Positions 8,529-17,161 of a DNA stretch of 64,000 nucleotides are shown in pieces (positions within the stretch are counted from its first letter, which is position 1; every line of letters begins with the position of its first letter). Origin of the DNA: Virgibacillus subterraneus (GTDB lineage Bacteria; Bacillota; Bacilli; Bacillales; Amphibacillaceae); assembly GCF_900110695.1 (NCBI RefSeq), contig NZ_FOEH01000002.1, positions 310,001 through 374,000 on the forward strand, read 5' to 3'. The notes beneath the pieces are model-generated. The model did not search any database. It was not told where the DNA came from and was given only the letters and a program-made list of their open reading frames with translations. The position numbers were made by a program, and so were the translations under genes.

Positions 8529-9455
8529 ATGGCAGTTAACGTTAAAGACATGATGAAGAAAAATAAATCAAATCGTTTCTTGCTTCGTTTTTCAGAAAAG
8601 GCAGCACCAACGATTTTCTTGCTGTGTGCAATAATATCTGTACTGACTACAATTGGCATCACACTTACGTTATTAGTGGAAACTATCACTTTCTTTAACC
8701 GTGTATCTTTTATTGATTTCATAACAGGAACGAAATGGTGGCCATTTGGAGAAAACCCGAGTTTTGGAATTCTTCCATTAATATCAGGAACGCTATTAAT
8801 CACTGTTATTGCAATGGCTGTTGCAATTCCAATTGGTCTTGCCTCAGCAATTTATCTAAGCGAATTTGCTTCACCAAATATACGCAAAATCGTTAAACCT
8901 ATCTTGGAAGTATTGGCCGGTATTCCCACAATTGTATATGGTTTTTTTGCTTTGACTTTTGTTACACCGATGCTTCAAAACGTCATTCCAAGTTTACCAA
9001 TTTTTAATGCGTTGAGTCCCGGAATTGTTGTAGGGGTAATGATTATTCCGATGATTGCATCTTTATCTGAAGATGCAATGAGTTCTGTCCCCAATGAAAT
9101 GAGGGATGGAGCTTTGGCTATGGGATCAACAAGACTGGAAGTAGCGTTAAAGGTGGTAGTCCCAGCTGCTTTATCTGGAATCATTGCTTCATTTGTGTTA
9201 GGTATATCACGCGCTATTGGCGAGACGATGATTGTAGCTGTCGCAGCTGGAGCAACACCAAAGCTTTCATTAGATGTTACGGAGTCTATTCAGACCATGA
9301 CAGGTTATATTGTTCAGGTAAGTTTAGGTGATGCGTCTTATGGGTCGACCACATACTACAGTATTTATGCGGTTGGTATGACGTTGTTTGTTTTCACGTT
9401 ATTAATGAATCTGTTGTCGCAATATATCTCCCGTCGTTTCAAGGAGGAATACTAA
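8529..9455 (+). CDS. pstC: Phosphate ABC transporter permease PstC
   Basis: The product (308 aa) is a membrane permease with about six transmembrane helices. The ABC-permease coupling motif is visible around residues 193-230 (GALAMGSTRLE...GETMIVAVAAG). It pairs with PstA to form the phosphate channel. The ATG follows GAGGAG at normal distance. pstA begins two bases after its stop, so the two are translated together. Confidence 0.96.
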   Translation: MAVNVKDMMKKNKSNRFLLRFSEKAAPTIFLLCAIISVLTTIGITLTLLVETITFFNRVSFIDFITGTKWWPFGENPSFGILPLISGTLLITVIAMAVAIPIGLASAIYLSEFASPNIRKIVKPILEVLAGIPTIVYGFFALTFVTPMLQNVIPSLPIFNALSPGIVVGVMIIPMIASLSEDAMSSVPNEMRDGALAMGSTRLEVALKVVVPAALSGIIASFVLGISRAIGETMIVAVAAGATPKLSLDVTESIQTMTGYIVQVSLGDASYGSTTYYSIYAVGMTLFVFTLLMNLLSQYISRRFKEEY

Positions 9456-9456
9456 T

Positions 9457-10335
9457 ATGAGTTTGGTCGATAAACAGGTTATTCAAAATAAAATGAGTAA
9501 GAGATCAGTTAAAAATCAGATTATGAATAAATTATTCTTTTCGGCTACCGCTTTTGGAATAGTGGTTTTAATAGTATTGTTATACCGGGTTTTTTCAGAA
9601 GGTATCGGTCATTTGGACTGGGGGTTTTTAACAAACTTTGCATCAAGATTTCCTGAAGAAGCCGGGATAAAAGCAGCAATAGTCGGTTCGTTATGGTTAA
9701 TGGCTGTAACTGCACCGGTATCTCTTTTACTGGGTGTTGGAACAGCTATATATTTAGAGGAATATGCAAGTAGGAACAAATTCACACGCTTTATTCAAAT
9801 AAATATTTCAAATCTTGCTGGGGTACCTTCCATTGTATTTGGTTTGTTGGGTCTTACAGTTTTTGTACGATTAATGGAAATGGGAAGAAGTATTATGGCG
9901 GGTGGATTGACGATGAGCTTATTAATTCTGCCGATAATTGTTGTATCTTCCCAGGAAGCAATAAGGGCTATTCCAAAGAACCAGTATGAGGCATCGTTTG
10001 CAATGGGCGCCACGAAATGGCAGACCATTCGCCGTGTTGTGTTACCTGCAGCAATACCAGGCATTCTTACTGGTGGTATATTAGCTCTATCACGAGCAAT
10101 AGGGGAAACAGCACCACTACTAATGATAGGCGCACTCTCATTTATCGCTTATTTACCGGAAAATGTCTGGTCTGGTTTTACTGTGTTACCAATTCAAATC
10201 TTCAATTGGACCGGAAGACCACAAGAGGAATTTCATTTAGTGGCATCAACAGGAATTATTATATTGCTAGTCATATTGCTATTTATGAACTCGATTGCCG
10301 TCATCATACGAAATAAGTTTTCGAAGCGATTTTAA
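9457..10335 (+). CDS. pstA: Phosphate ABC transporter permease PstA
   Basis: The product (292 aa) is the second permease of the phosphate importer. It has a basic N-terminus, about six membrane segments and the coupling loop [10 protein letters not shown]...[11 protein letters not shown] near residues 180-220. AAGGAGG lies within the end of pstC. pstB follows 17 bases downstream. Sequence and order match pstSCAB operons throughout Firmicutes. Confidence 0.96.
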   Translation: MSLVDKQVIQNKMSKRSVKNQIMNKLFFSATAFGIVVLIVLLYRVFSEGIGHLDWGFLTNFASRFPEEAGIKAAIVGSLWLMAVTAPVSLLLGVGTAIYLEEYASRNKFTRFIQINISNLAGVPSIVFGLLGLTVFVRLMEMGRSIMAGGLTMSLLILPIIVVSSQEAIRAIPKNQYEASFAMGATKWQTIRRVVLPAAIPGILTGGILALSRAIGETAPLLMIGALSFIAYLPENVWSGFTVLPIQIFNWTGRPQEEFHLVASTGIIILLVILLFMNSIAVIIRNKFSKRF

Positions 10336-10352
10336 TTAGGAGGTTTTTTAAT

Positions 10353-11177
10353 ATGAATAGTGCAGCTGAGACCAAACATGTACCAGTTCCAAATACAACG
10401 ATTAAACCAAAAAGTAGAGATTCTAAATCAATTTATTCCATTCAGAACTTTAGTCTGTGGTATGGAAGCGATCAGGCACTATATGATGTTCAATTTGATA
10501 TCCCGGCTAATAATGTAACAGCCATAATTGGGCCGTCCGGATGTGGTAAATCGACATTCATTAAGGCACTAAATCGTATGGTGGAATTAGTCCCATCCGT
10601 AAAGATGTTGGGAAGTATTAACTATAATGGAAAAGATATTTTCAGTCCTAAGTATAAAGTTGAAGAACTAAGGACAAATGTTGGAATGGTTTTTCAAAAC
10701 CCAAATCCATTTCCGAAGTCTATTTATGAAAATGTTGCATATGGACCTAAAATTCATGGTATTAAAAAGAAAAAGGTACTTGATGAGATTGTTGAAAAAA
10801 GTCTTAAAGGTGCAGCGCTATGGGATGAAGTGAAAGATCGTTTGCAGGAGAATGCTTTCGGTTTGTCAGGTGGTCAGCAGCAAAGACTTTGTATCGCCAG
10901 ATGTTTAGCAATTGAACCGGATGTTATATTAATGGATGAGCCAACGTCTGCGTTAGATCCTATATCAACAGCAAAAATAGAAGAACTGGTTCAAAAATTA
11001 AAGGAAGATTACAGTATCGTAATAGTTACGCATAACATGCAGCAGGCAGCCAGAATTTCGGATAAAACTGCTTTCTTCCTGAATGGGGAAGTAATAGAGT
11101 ACAGCAATACAGATGAACTTTTCTCCAATCCTGAAGATAAGCGTACAGAAGACTATATCACCGGACGCTTCGGATAA
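10353..11177 (+). CDS. pstB: Phosphate ABC transporter ATP-binding protein PstB
   Basis: The product (274 aa) is the ATPase of the phosphate importer. Walker A is GPSGCGKST (about residue 68), the signature is LSGGQQQR, and Walker B is VILMDEP with the H-loop VTHNMQQ. An approximately 25-residue extension before the ABC fold is usual for Bacillus PstB. Only one pstB is present here, whereas B. subtilis has pstBA and pstBB. phoU follows 21 bases later. Confidence 0.97.
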   Translation: MNSAAETKHVPVPNTTIKPKSRDSKSIYSIQNFSLWYGSDQALYDVQFDIPANNVTAIIGPSGCGKSTFIKALNRMVELVPSVKMLGSINYNGKDIFSPKYKVEELRTNVGMVFQNPNPFPKSIYENVAYGPKIHGIKKKKVLDEIVEKSLKGAALWDEVKDRLQENAFGLSGGQQQRLCIARCLAIEPDVILMDEPTSALDPISTAKIEELVQKLKEDYSIVIVTHNMQQAARISDKTAFFLNGEVIEYSNTDELFSNPEDKRTEDYITGRFG

Positions 11178-11198
11178 AAAGATAAAAGGAGGACTTTG

Positions 11199-11855
11199 AT
11201 GGTTGCTAGAGAACAATTTGAAACTGACCTAAGCAATATTAAAGAGAAAATAATGGTGTTATCCCAAACTACAGAAAATGCCTTGTGTGAAGCTGTTGAT
11301 GCGTTGTATAACCAGGATATTGAATTAGCAAATCAAGTTATTGATCGGGATAATGAAATAGATGAACAAGAGCATTCTATTAACGATAAAACGATTTTAC
11401 TGATTGCAAAACAGCAGCCAGTTGCAACCGACTTACGCCGATTAATAATAGCATTAAGAATTACAACAGATTTAGAGCGGATGGGGGACAATGCTAAAAA
11501 TATTGCGAAATCGACGATTCATTTAGGAGAGAACCACCGTTTGACAATCCATCATGAAATAAAACAGATGCGTGACATGGCTGTAGAAATGGTTCATACT
11601 GCTATGCATGCATTTCAATATGAAGATATTTCTATAGCAGGTAAGTTATCTGAGATGGACGATCAAGTTGACAAACTATACGAACGAATTATTCACGAAT
11701 TATTGACCGAAACAGCTACAAATTCAGAAAAAATTCAATTTGTAATGCAAATGGCTTTCAGTGCCAGATATATCGAACGATTTGCTGATCATATTACCAA
11801 TATCGGAGAAAGTATTTTGTTTCTGGTGAAGGGAGAATCTTATAAACTTAACTAG
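11199..11855 (+). CDS. phoU: Phosphate signalling regulator PhoU
   Basis: The product (218 aa) consists of two three-helix PhoU repeats. The paired metal-binding motifs are TDLERMGDNAKNIA and ARYIERFADHITNIG. PhoU represses Pst uptake and Pho signalling when phosphate is plentiful. ATG at 11199 is chosen because AAAGGAGG lies six bases upstream; a TTG codon lies one codon earlier. B. subtilis 168 lacks phoU in its pst operon, so this arrangement resembles other Bacillaceae. A bidirectional terminator follows. Confidence 0.95.
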   Translation: MVAREQFETDLSNIKEKIMVLSQTTENALCEAVDALYNQDIELANQVIDRDNEIDEQEHSINDKTILLIAKQQPVATDLRRLIIALRITTDLERMGDNAKNIAKSTIHLGENHRLTIHHEIKQMRDMAVEMVHTAMHAFQYEDISIAGKLSEMDDQVDKLYERIIHELLTETATNSEKIQFVMQMAFSARYIERFADHITNIGESILFLVKGESYKLN

Positions 11856-11866
11856 TTTGATAGAAA

Positions 11867-11900
11867 AAGCTGTATTGCGGTGGCAATACAGCTTAATTAG
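11867..11900. terminator. Bidirectional terminator between phoU and the yqzC-like gene
   Basis: AAGCTGTATTGC and GCAATACAGCTT form a 12-base-pair stem around a four-base loop. A-rich sequence on the left and T/A-rich sequence on the right serve both convergent genes. Confidence 0.75.
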
Positions 11901-12447
11901 TTAGTTTTTCAGCAATTTCGTAATGGCTCATATTACTTGTTAATTCAAAATCACCAAGTTGAACCCTCGTTGTATACCCTTGTTCTTCCATATACTGAGT
12001 AAATTCATCACGGTCTTCGATAATACCATTTTCAGCCAATGTGCTGCTGATAGTCGATGGTGCCATCCCGGATTTTACTGTTAATGTATAGTTTACTTTA
12101 CTATTTTCCTCAGTAATTGGGTCATTTTTCTCTTCACCATTAGTTTCTTCTGTCTCAGTTTCCTGACTTTCATCGGAAGTCGAATTATTCTTTTGTTCTT
12201 CTTTCGGTTGAGATTCGCTATTAGCATTTTCGCCAGCATTTTTATCCTCGTCTGATTTCACCGAAACAGAAATATACTCAGATTCTGTTAAAACACGGTA
12301 CCCTTCAGCTTCAACACTTTTAATCAAGTCATCAGTTGACATATTTTCAGTTTTACTTTTGGGATCATTTGTAAAATAAAACATTACAAGTAAGAGGATA
12401 CCAGCTGATAAGAGACCAAGTGCGAATGATCTAATTGGTTGTTTCAT
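11893..12447 (-). CDS. Membrane-anchored protein with MltG/YceG-like C-terminal domain (YqzC-like)
   Basis: This 184-residue protein has a short basic N-terminus, one membrane segment (about residues 9-26), an acidic low-complexity middle (about 70-120, rich in Glu, Asn and Ser) and a compact C-terminus. The C-terminus reads VKSGMAPSTISSTLAENGIIEDR..., like the LysM-like portion of YceG/MltG proteins, but no transglycosylase domain follows. B. subtilis has yqzC at this position; equivalence is inferred from location and size. ATG follows AGGGGAA. The function is unknown, possibly envelope related. It follows the small gene at 12480 on the same strand. Confidence 0.75.
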   Translation of the reverse strand: MKQPIRSFALGLLSAGILLLVMFYFTNDPKSKTENMSTDDLIKSVEAEGYRVLTESEYISVSVKSDEDKNAGENANSESQPKEEQKNNSTSDESQETETEETNGEEKNDPITEENSKVNYTLTVKSGMAPSTISSTLAENGIIEDRDEFTQYMEEQGYTTRVQLGDFELTSNMSHYEIAEKLTN

Positions 12448-12479
12448 AATTTTCCCCTATCTCTCTAGTAGTTAAATTA

Positions 12480-12692
12480 TTAATTATGTAAGTTATCATT
12501 GGAAAAGTCATCGGTAAGCAGTTCTTCTTCTAAAATTTTAATTTTCTTTTTCATTTGGTAATTATCCTGCATGGTGGAAATTGAGAATTGTTCTAATTCA
12601 CTTTCCAGTTCGTCAAATTTGTCGTTCATAAAGAAAGATAATACAAGTAATACAACAGCGATGACAATAATAGTAATTATCGCATACATCAT
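12480..12692 (-). CDS. Small single-pass membrane protein with coiled coil (YqzD-like)
   Basis: The predicted 70-residue protein has an N-terminal membrane helix (about residues 3-22) followed by a charged heptad-like segment rich in Glu, Lys and Leu. The chosen start is the ATG at 12692, ten bases after GGAGGG; the frame also allows an upstream ATG at 12710 that overlaps that ribosome site. The downstream neighbour on the same strand starts 33 bases later, suggesting one small operon. B. subtilis has yqzD next to yqzC, so the pair probably corresponds. Function unknown. Confidence 0.65.
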   Translation of the reverse strand: MMYAIITIIVIAVVLLVLSFFMNDKFDELESELEQFSISTMQDNYQMKKKIKILEEELLTDDFSNDNLHN

Positions 12693-12839
12693 TTTTTTTC
12701 TTCCCTCCATTCATGTACAATTATATTTATAACATATAATTTAAAAAAGAGAAATCATCAATATTTTACAAGTAGATTCTTGATTGTTTCTCTAACATCT
12801 GCTATTATAATTAAGTCTGAATATAATAAAAGATGCCTA

Positions 12840-12937
12840 TTAGAAAACTTGGCTTATCGTCTAGCCTTAATGGAGAAAGCGAAAGCCTTAGTTGCACTTA
12901 TGCAGTAAGAAAGGATTTATACTTTCTTATCTGCCAA
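12840..12937 (-). repeat. Dispersed hairpin repeat family A, copy 3 (minus orientation)
   Basis: The reverse complement contains GATAAGAAAGTATAAATCC, CTTTCTTACTGCATAAGTGC and AACTAAGGCTTTCGC, and ends GATAAGCCAAGTTTTCTA, as in copy 2. It sits in the divergent spacer between the yqzD-like gene and rpmG, and is the only copy in this window in the minus orientation. Confidence 0.75.
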
Positions 12938-12968
12938 AGCAAGACTTTATAGTTTGGAGGGAAAATAT

Positions 12969-13118
12969 ATGCGCGTAAATATTACTTTAGCATGTACTGA
13001 AACAGGCGACCGTAACTACATTTCTACTAAAAATAAGCGTACTAACCCGGAACGTTTAGAGCTTATGAAATATAGCCCACGTCTAAAAAAACACACATTG
13101 CATCGTGAAACAAAATAA
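12969..13118 (+). CDS. rpmG: 50S ribosomal protein L33, cysteine-poor form
   Basis: A 49-residue ORF after TTGGAGGG encodes L33: it begins [18 protein letters not shown] and ends [12 protein letters not shown]. The zinc-binding form has two CxxC pairs. Here only one Cys remains (LACTE), and the second pair is replaced by KYSPRL, so this is the zinc-independent C-minus type. It lies upstream of yqgN, where B. subtilis has an rpmG gene, and has its own strong terminator. Confidence 0.95.
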   Translation: MRVNITLACTETGDRNYISTKNKRTNPERLELMKYSPRLKKHTLHRETK

Positions 13119-13131
13119 TAATTTTTTGAAA

Positions 13132-13172
13132 TAAAACTCTTGCCACTGTTGAAGGCAAGAGTTTTATTTTTT
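13132..13172 (+). terminator. Terminator of rpmG
   Basis: AAAACTCTTGCC pairs with GGCAAGAGTTTT around a nine-base loop, followed by a T run. Confidence 0.9.
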
Positions 13173-13209
13173 ACCGAAGATTGTATATACTTTTGATAGG
13201 GGTGAGCAA

Positions 13210-13764
13210 ATGGATAAATCAGAATTACGCAAGAATGCTATATCTATGTTAAAGGGTTTTTCTGAAGAAGAAAGAAAGAATATCGAGGAGAAACTGACAC
13301 AAAACGTTGTTAACTCGGATTTTTGGAAGCAATCAGCTGTTGTGGGTGTTACAATTTCCAATGGTTTTGAATGGAACACAAAACCAATCATTGAAACCGC
13401 CTGGAATGAAGGTAAGTCTATCTGTGTGCCGAAATGCCGACCAAAAGACCGAAAACTCGAATTTTATAAAATAAATACATATGAACAATTGGAAGTGGTT
13501 TATTATAATTTATTGGAGCCAATCCCTGAAAAAACGGAAAAAATAGATAAACGGATGATTGAGTTACTTATTGTGCCAGGTCTTTTATTTGATGGTAACG
13601 GATTTCGGATTGGCTTCGGTGGAGGTTATTATGATCGATTTTTGAGTGATTTTCCAAATAAGAGAATATCCATTGCTTCCAATGAACAAATAGTAGAGGG
13701 ATTACCAGCTGAACCATTCGATATTCCGGTAGATAGAATAATTACAGAAAGCGGGTTTCTGTGA
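13210..13764 (+). CDS. yqgN: 5-formyltetrahydrofolate cyclo-ligase
   Basis: The product (184 aa) uses ATP to convert 5-formyl-THF to 5,10-methenyl-THF and feeds one-carbon metabolism. The family signature GFRIGFGGGYYDRFL is present near residue 135. An N-terminal Lys/Arg-rich helix (ELRKNAISM) precedes the substrate site. Length is standard. AGGGGTGA precedes the ATG. The stop lies 14 bases before the next gene's likely start, so the two are probably co-transcribed. The location agrees with B. subtilis yqgN. Confidence 0.95.
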   Translation: MDKSELRKNAISMLKGFSEEERKNIEEKLTQNVVNSDFWKQSAVVGVTISNGFEWNTKPIIETAWNEGKSICVPKCRPKDRKLEFYKINTYEQLEVVYYNLLEPIPEKTEKIDKRMIELLIVPGLLFDGNGFRIGFGGGYYDRFLSDFPNKRISIASNEQIVEGLPAEPFDIPVDRIITESGFL

Positions 13765-13778
13765 TAAGGAGAGATACA

Positions 13779-14795
13779 ATGGTGAATTCGACACGTTATT
13801 CAAGGCAAATGTTGTTTGCTCCAATACAGGAATCAGGACAAGAAAAGTTGACAAAGAGTTCCGTTCTTGTTGTTGGTGCTGGTGCACTAGGTACTGTGAT
13901 ATGTAATCATCTTGTACGAGCAGGTATTGGTAAAGTACGCCTGATAGACCGTGATTATGTTGAACTTAGTAATTTGCAGCGACAAATGCTCTTTGATGAA
14001 GAAGATGCTAAAAAAGCAATGCCAAAAGCTATTGCCGCAAAAAATAAATTGGAAAAAATGAATAGTTCTGTCTCAATTGAAGCAATTGTAGGTAACGTTA
14101 CAATTGAAAATATAAACGAATTAGTAAAAGACATTGATGTAGTATTGGATGGGACAGATAATTTCTCTACCCGTTATCTTTTAAATGATATTTGTATTAA
14201 AAATAATATTCCATTTTCATATGGTGGAGTTGTCAGTTCAAGAGGCATGACTGCGTTCTTTATTCCCCAAGAAACACCATGTTTACGTTGTATTACAAAC
14301 GAAGGTACCGATAACGGCCAAACATGTGATACCGTTGGCGTGATTTCACCTGCAGTTGATATGATATCTTCTTTACAGGTGACTGAAACACTAAAGTTTT
14401 TGACTGGAAATAAGAATAATTTACGAAACACGTTAAAAACAGTTGATATATGGTTTAACCAGCAATATGATATGAAATTGTCAAGTCCTGACCCAAGCTG
14501 TCGCACATGCCAGAAAAATGAATATCCAGCCTTACAAAGAACTGCACAAGATAGGGAGACTGTATTATGCGGGCGTGATACGGTTCAAATTCATCAAAAA
14601 TCAAATATGGACTTGGAAAACTGGGAAGAACAATTAGCTAAAGTAGCGATAGTTCAACGTACGCCATTTTTATTGAAAGCAACTTTTAATGAAGTTATAA
14701 GTCTTGTCATTTTCAAAGATGGGCGTGTTCTCGTTCAAGGCACTGAAGACCCTGTTCAGGCAAGAATTTGGTATGATCGATATATTGGATCCTGA
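13779..14795 (+). CDS. ThiF/MoeB-type adenylyltransferase
   Basis: This E1-like enzyme (338 aa) adenylates the C-terminal Gly of a ubiquitin-like sulfur carrier (ThiS or MoaD). Visible features are the nucleotide loop VVGAGALGT (about residue 34), the conserved Arg region SNLQRQ, LDGTDNF, the zinc pairs CLRC and CRTC, and a Cys in QTCDTVGV. The C-terminal domain (about 270-338, beginning LCGRDTVQI) is typical of Bacillus ThiF/MoeB but is not a rhodanese domain. ATG at 13779 has AAGGAG seven bases upstream; an in-frame earlier start overlaps yqgN. No thi or moa genes adjoin it, so the partner is unclear. Confidence 0.88.
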   Translation: MVNSTRYSRQMLFAPIQESGQEKLTKSSVLVVGAGALGTVICNHLVRAGIGKVRLIDRDYVELSNLQRQMLFDEEDAKKAMPKAIAAKNKLEKMNSSVSIEAIVGNVTIENINELVKDIDVVLDGTDNFSTRYLLNDICIKNNIPFSYGGVVSSRGMTAFFIPQETPCLRCITNEGTDNGQTCDTVGVISPAVDMISSLQVTETLKFLTGNKNNLRNTLKTVDIWFNQQYDMKLSSPDPSCRTCQKNEYPALQRTAQDRETVLCGRDTVQIHQKSNMDLENWEEQLAKVAIVQRTPFLLKATFNEVISLVIFKDGRVLVQGTEDPVQARIWYDRYIGS

Positions 14796-14862
14796 TGCAT
14801 AAAATCACAACATGTTGAAAACAATTAATAACACAACATCATTAGGAGAAAAGGGTGTCAGG

Positions 14863-15051
14863 ATGAGAATCTTTTTAGTTCTTACATTTTTATTGACCGT
14901 AGTGACAGTAATCTTTAAATGGAGATATAGAATAGTAAACACTCTATTGGCGATTAGTTTCTTGCGACGAATTGCAGTTATGATTACGATGAACATGCCA
15001 GCAATCCGTAATAAAATATTACCAAACTTGTTCAGTCGATCAACAAACTAG
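14863..15051 (+). CDS. yqgO: Small membrane protein, YqgO-like
   Basis: A 62-residue protein with an N-terminal membrane helix (about residues 2-20), a KWRYRIVN motif and a second amphipathic stretch. The start at 14863 follows AAAGGGTG; longer in-frame starts exist. Position between yqgN and gluP and the size match B. subtilis yqgO. The function is unknown; its position beside the membrane protease gene gluP is only suggestive. Confidence 0.7.
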   Translation: MRIFLVLTFLLTVVTVIFKWRYRIVNTLLAISFLRRIAVMITMNMPAIRNKILPNLFSRSTN

Positions 15052-15059
15052 ATTGTTTA

Positions 15060-15217
15060 TTTTAGCAGTTAAAAAGTTTAAATACTTTTTATTGCATAAG
15101 TGCAGCTATGGAACTTGTGTTATCATGGCTTGCACTCCAATGTATAAGGAGTTCTAACAAAACAAAATATATCTTCATAAGAAACCCTTAAACAAATGCC
15201 AAGTTTTCTAAAAAAGC
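15060..15217 (+). repeat. Dispersed hairpin repeat family A, copy 4
   Basis: Begins GCAGTTAAAAAGT, continues ACTTTTTATTGCATAAGTGC, GGCTTGCACTCCA, TATAAGGAGTTCTAA, and ends ATGCCAAGTTTTCTAA. Compared with copy 3, G-to-A and C-to-T changes on opposite arms of the first hairpin keep it paired. Confidence 0.75.
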
Positions 15218-15230
15218 TGTTCTAAGATAA

Positions 15231-15440
15231 GTAATCAGCTTTGGAGCACTGGTAGTAAGAATGTAGTACAAATTGAGCATTGAATTGTAGAGCAATTTGA
15301 TGCTCTTTCCTATTCCACAACAATCCTCTAATGGTGGTGTTGATTAGCCACGAAATGGAGCAATAAAGAGCGCCATTTCTTTTTTGTACTCCGTAACTGA
15401 ACCACTTAGTTCTACGACGGCTTCTTTTAATATACAATAA
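15231..15440. other. Unexplained intergenic block before gluP
   Basis: About 210 bases, more GC-rich than the repeat before it, with a local inverted repeat (AGAGCA...TGCTCT near 15282-15306). Minus-strand ORFs cross it but overlap gluP antisense and show no family resemblance. It could be a decayed mobile-element fragment or another intergenic repeat. No second copy is seen in this window. Confidence 0.35.
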
Positions 15441-15489
15441 AAGAAAAATAAATTTATTTTTGGTAAGATGGTTTCAGGGAGGAAAACGA

Positions 15490-17031
15490 ATGTACCTATC
15501 TGAGCAATATACATTTTATAAACTAGCATATAACTTAGTTGCAGAAGATGACTTCGAAATACTGCACATAAATGAAAATGGTCAGGAAATATGGCTTGAA
15601 AAATATAAAAATAAAACATCGTATGTAGTTCGCTTAATACATAAAGGATTTGATTGGAAAAATCATTTAAAAAAGGATATAAGGGTCGTTTTTCAAAAAG
15701 CAAAAGCAATGAAACGTTTTTTTCTGGGCAAACATATTGAAATACATAATGTATATATATCTTCCCATTCACCGGTAGATGACTGGGACATACTTAAGAA
15801 ACCAATGCAATTAAATGAAAAGAATCCAATGAAAATGAAGGTTTACTATTTATCGGAGGAAGAAAAAGAAGTAGAACATTCACGGCTGCAGGAAGCAATT
15901 GATAGTTCAAATGTGAGTATTTCACATAAAGTGATAGAACAGGATATGGAAGAACGTGTTGATTATTATAAATCCCAATTGAACAATATTCTGAAGAATA
16001 AAGAAAATGAGGCGGACAATGTATTCTCTAATGGTAAACCATTTTTAACCTATTTTTTATTGGGCATTAACATTATCATGTTTTTATTACTTGAACTAAA
16101 TGGTAGTAGTAAATCGATAGAAACCTTAATTGAGTATGGAGCAAAGTATAATCCTGCTATTATTGAAAATGGTGAATGGTGGCGTATCGTCTCATCTATG
16201 TTCCTGCATATTGGATTCCTGCACTTATTTATGAATATGTTTGCTGTTTATTATTTAGGAATGGCTGTTGAACGAATATATGGTTCAATCCGTTTTATTT
16301 TAATATATTTTTTAGCAGGTATAGGTGGTGGACTGGCTAGTTTTGCATTTACCACTAACATCTCAGCGGGTGCATCTGGTGCGTTATTTGGTCTTTTCGG
16401 CGCTTTATTATTTTTTGGATTAATTCATAGAAAATTATTTTTCCAAACGATGGGAAAAAACTTACTTATAATTATTGGAATAAACCTTGTATTTGGATTC
16501 ATGGTTCCTCAAGTTGATAATGGAGCACATCTGGGAGGATTAATTACAGGATTTATTGCTTCGGCAATCTTGCATTTGCCTCGGATGAAAAAGATATCTA
16601 TACAGCTTTCTGCGCTCCTTCTTTATGCAATTATAATCTTTGGATTAATAACATTTGGCATCCAACATAATTTGAATAGCCCATCCTATCAGCTGATGAA
16701 AACTGAGCAGTTAGCAGCAGTGCAAAATTATGAAGAAATAGTAGAGGCTACTACAATTGGTTTAAGGAATCCTGATGACCTTGCAGATGAATTATTGTTT
16801 CAAAGATCTTATGCTTATGTAAAGCTGGATAAAATTGATTCGGCTATAGATGATTTGGAAGATACAATACAGATAAACGACGAGTTTGCTGAGGCTCATT
16901 TTAATCTAGCGGTTATATATTATAACCAAGGACAGGTAAATAAAGCACAAGAACGAATTAAAAAGGCATATGAAATAAAACCAAACGGTGATGATATTAA
17001 AAAGTTTTATGAAAAGATTATTGATCAATGA
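15490..17031 (+). CDS. gluP: Rhomboid intramembrane serine protease with TPR repeats (GluP/YqgP)
   Basis: The product (513 aa) has a cytosolic N-terminal domain (about 1-180), a rhomboid core, and C-terminal TPR repeats (about 410-513) with the pattern AEAHFNLAVIYYNQG. The catalytic Ser296 lies in GASGALFG and His347 in NGAHLGG; WWR and H-x-G-x-x-H-L-F motifs precede them. In B. subtilis YqgP cleaves membrane substrates, including the Mg transporter MgtE together with FtsH. The start at 15490 is chosen because AGGGAGGA lies just upstream; a longer in-frame ORF overlaps that site. Confidence 0.95.
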   Translation: MYLSEQYTFYKLAYNLVAEDDFEILHINENGQEIWLEKYKNKTSYVVRLIHKGFDWKNHLKKDIRVVFQKAKAMKRFFLGKHIEIHNVYISSHSPVDDWDILKKPMQLNEKNPMKMKVYYLSEEEKEVEHSRLQEAIDSSNVSISHKVIEQDMEERVDYYKSQLNNILKNKENEADNVFSNGKPFLTYFLLGINIIMFLLLELNGSSKSIETLIEYGAKYNPAIIENGEWWRIVSSMFLHIGFLHLFMNMFAVYYLGMAVERIYGSIRFILIYFLAGIGGGLASFAFTTNISAGASGALFGLFGALLFFGLIHRKLFFQTMGKNLLIIIGINLVFGFMVPQVDNGAHLGGLITGFIASAILHLPRMKKISIQLSALLLYAIIIFGLITFGIQHNLNSPSYQLMKTEQLAAVQNYEEIVEATTIGLRNPDDLADELLFQRSYAYVKLDKIDSAIDDLEDTIQINDEFAEAHFNLAVIYYNQGQVNKAQERIKKAYEIKPNGDDIKKFYEKIIDQ

Positions 17032-17106
17032 ACCGAACAGAAGTCTATTTTTTAATAGAATGTATACTGCGAAAATTAAAAAACTACAAAACTGACAAAA
17101 ATTGCC

Positions 17107-17161
17107 TAAAAGCTCACTTTTGAGGGTAACCACCTAACCACCCACAGTGAGAGCTTTTTAT
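17107..17161. terminator. Probable terminator downstream of gluP
   Basis: AAAAGCTC and GAGCTTTT enclose a second short inverted repeat (GGGT and ACCC), followed by T-rich sequence. It overlaps the 3' end of the convergent gene and may serve both. Confidence 0.5.

Noticed and set aside
15344-15772. Minus-strand ORF overlapping the gluP 5' end
   Set aside because: It is antisense to a well-supported gene and lacks a convincing ribosome site.
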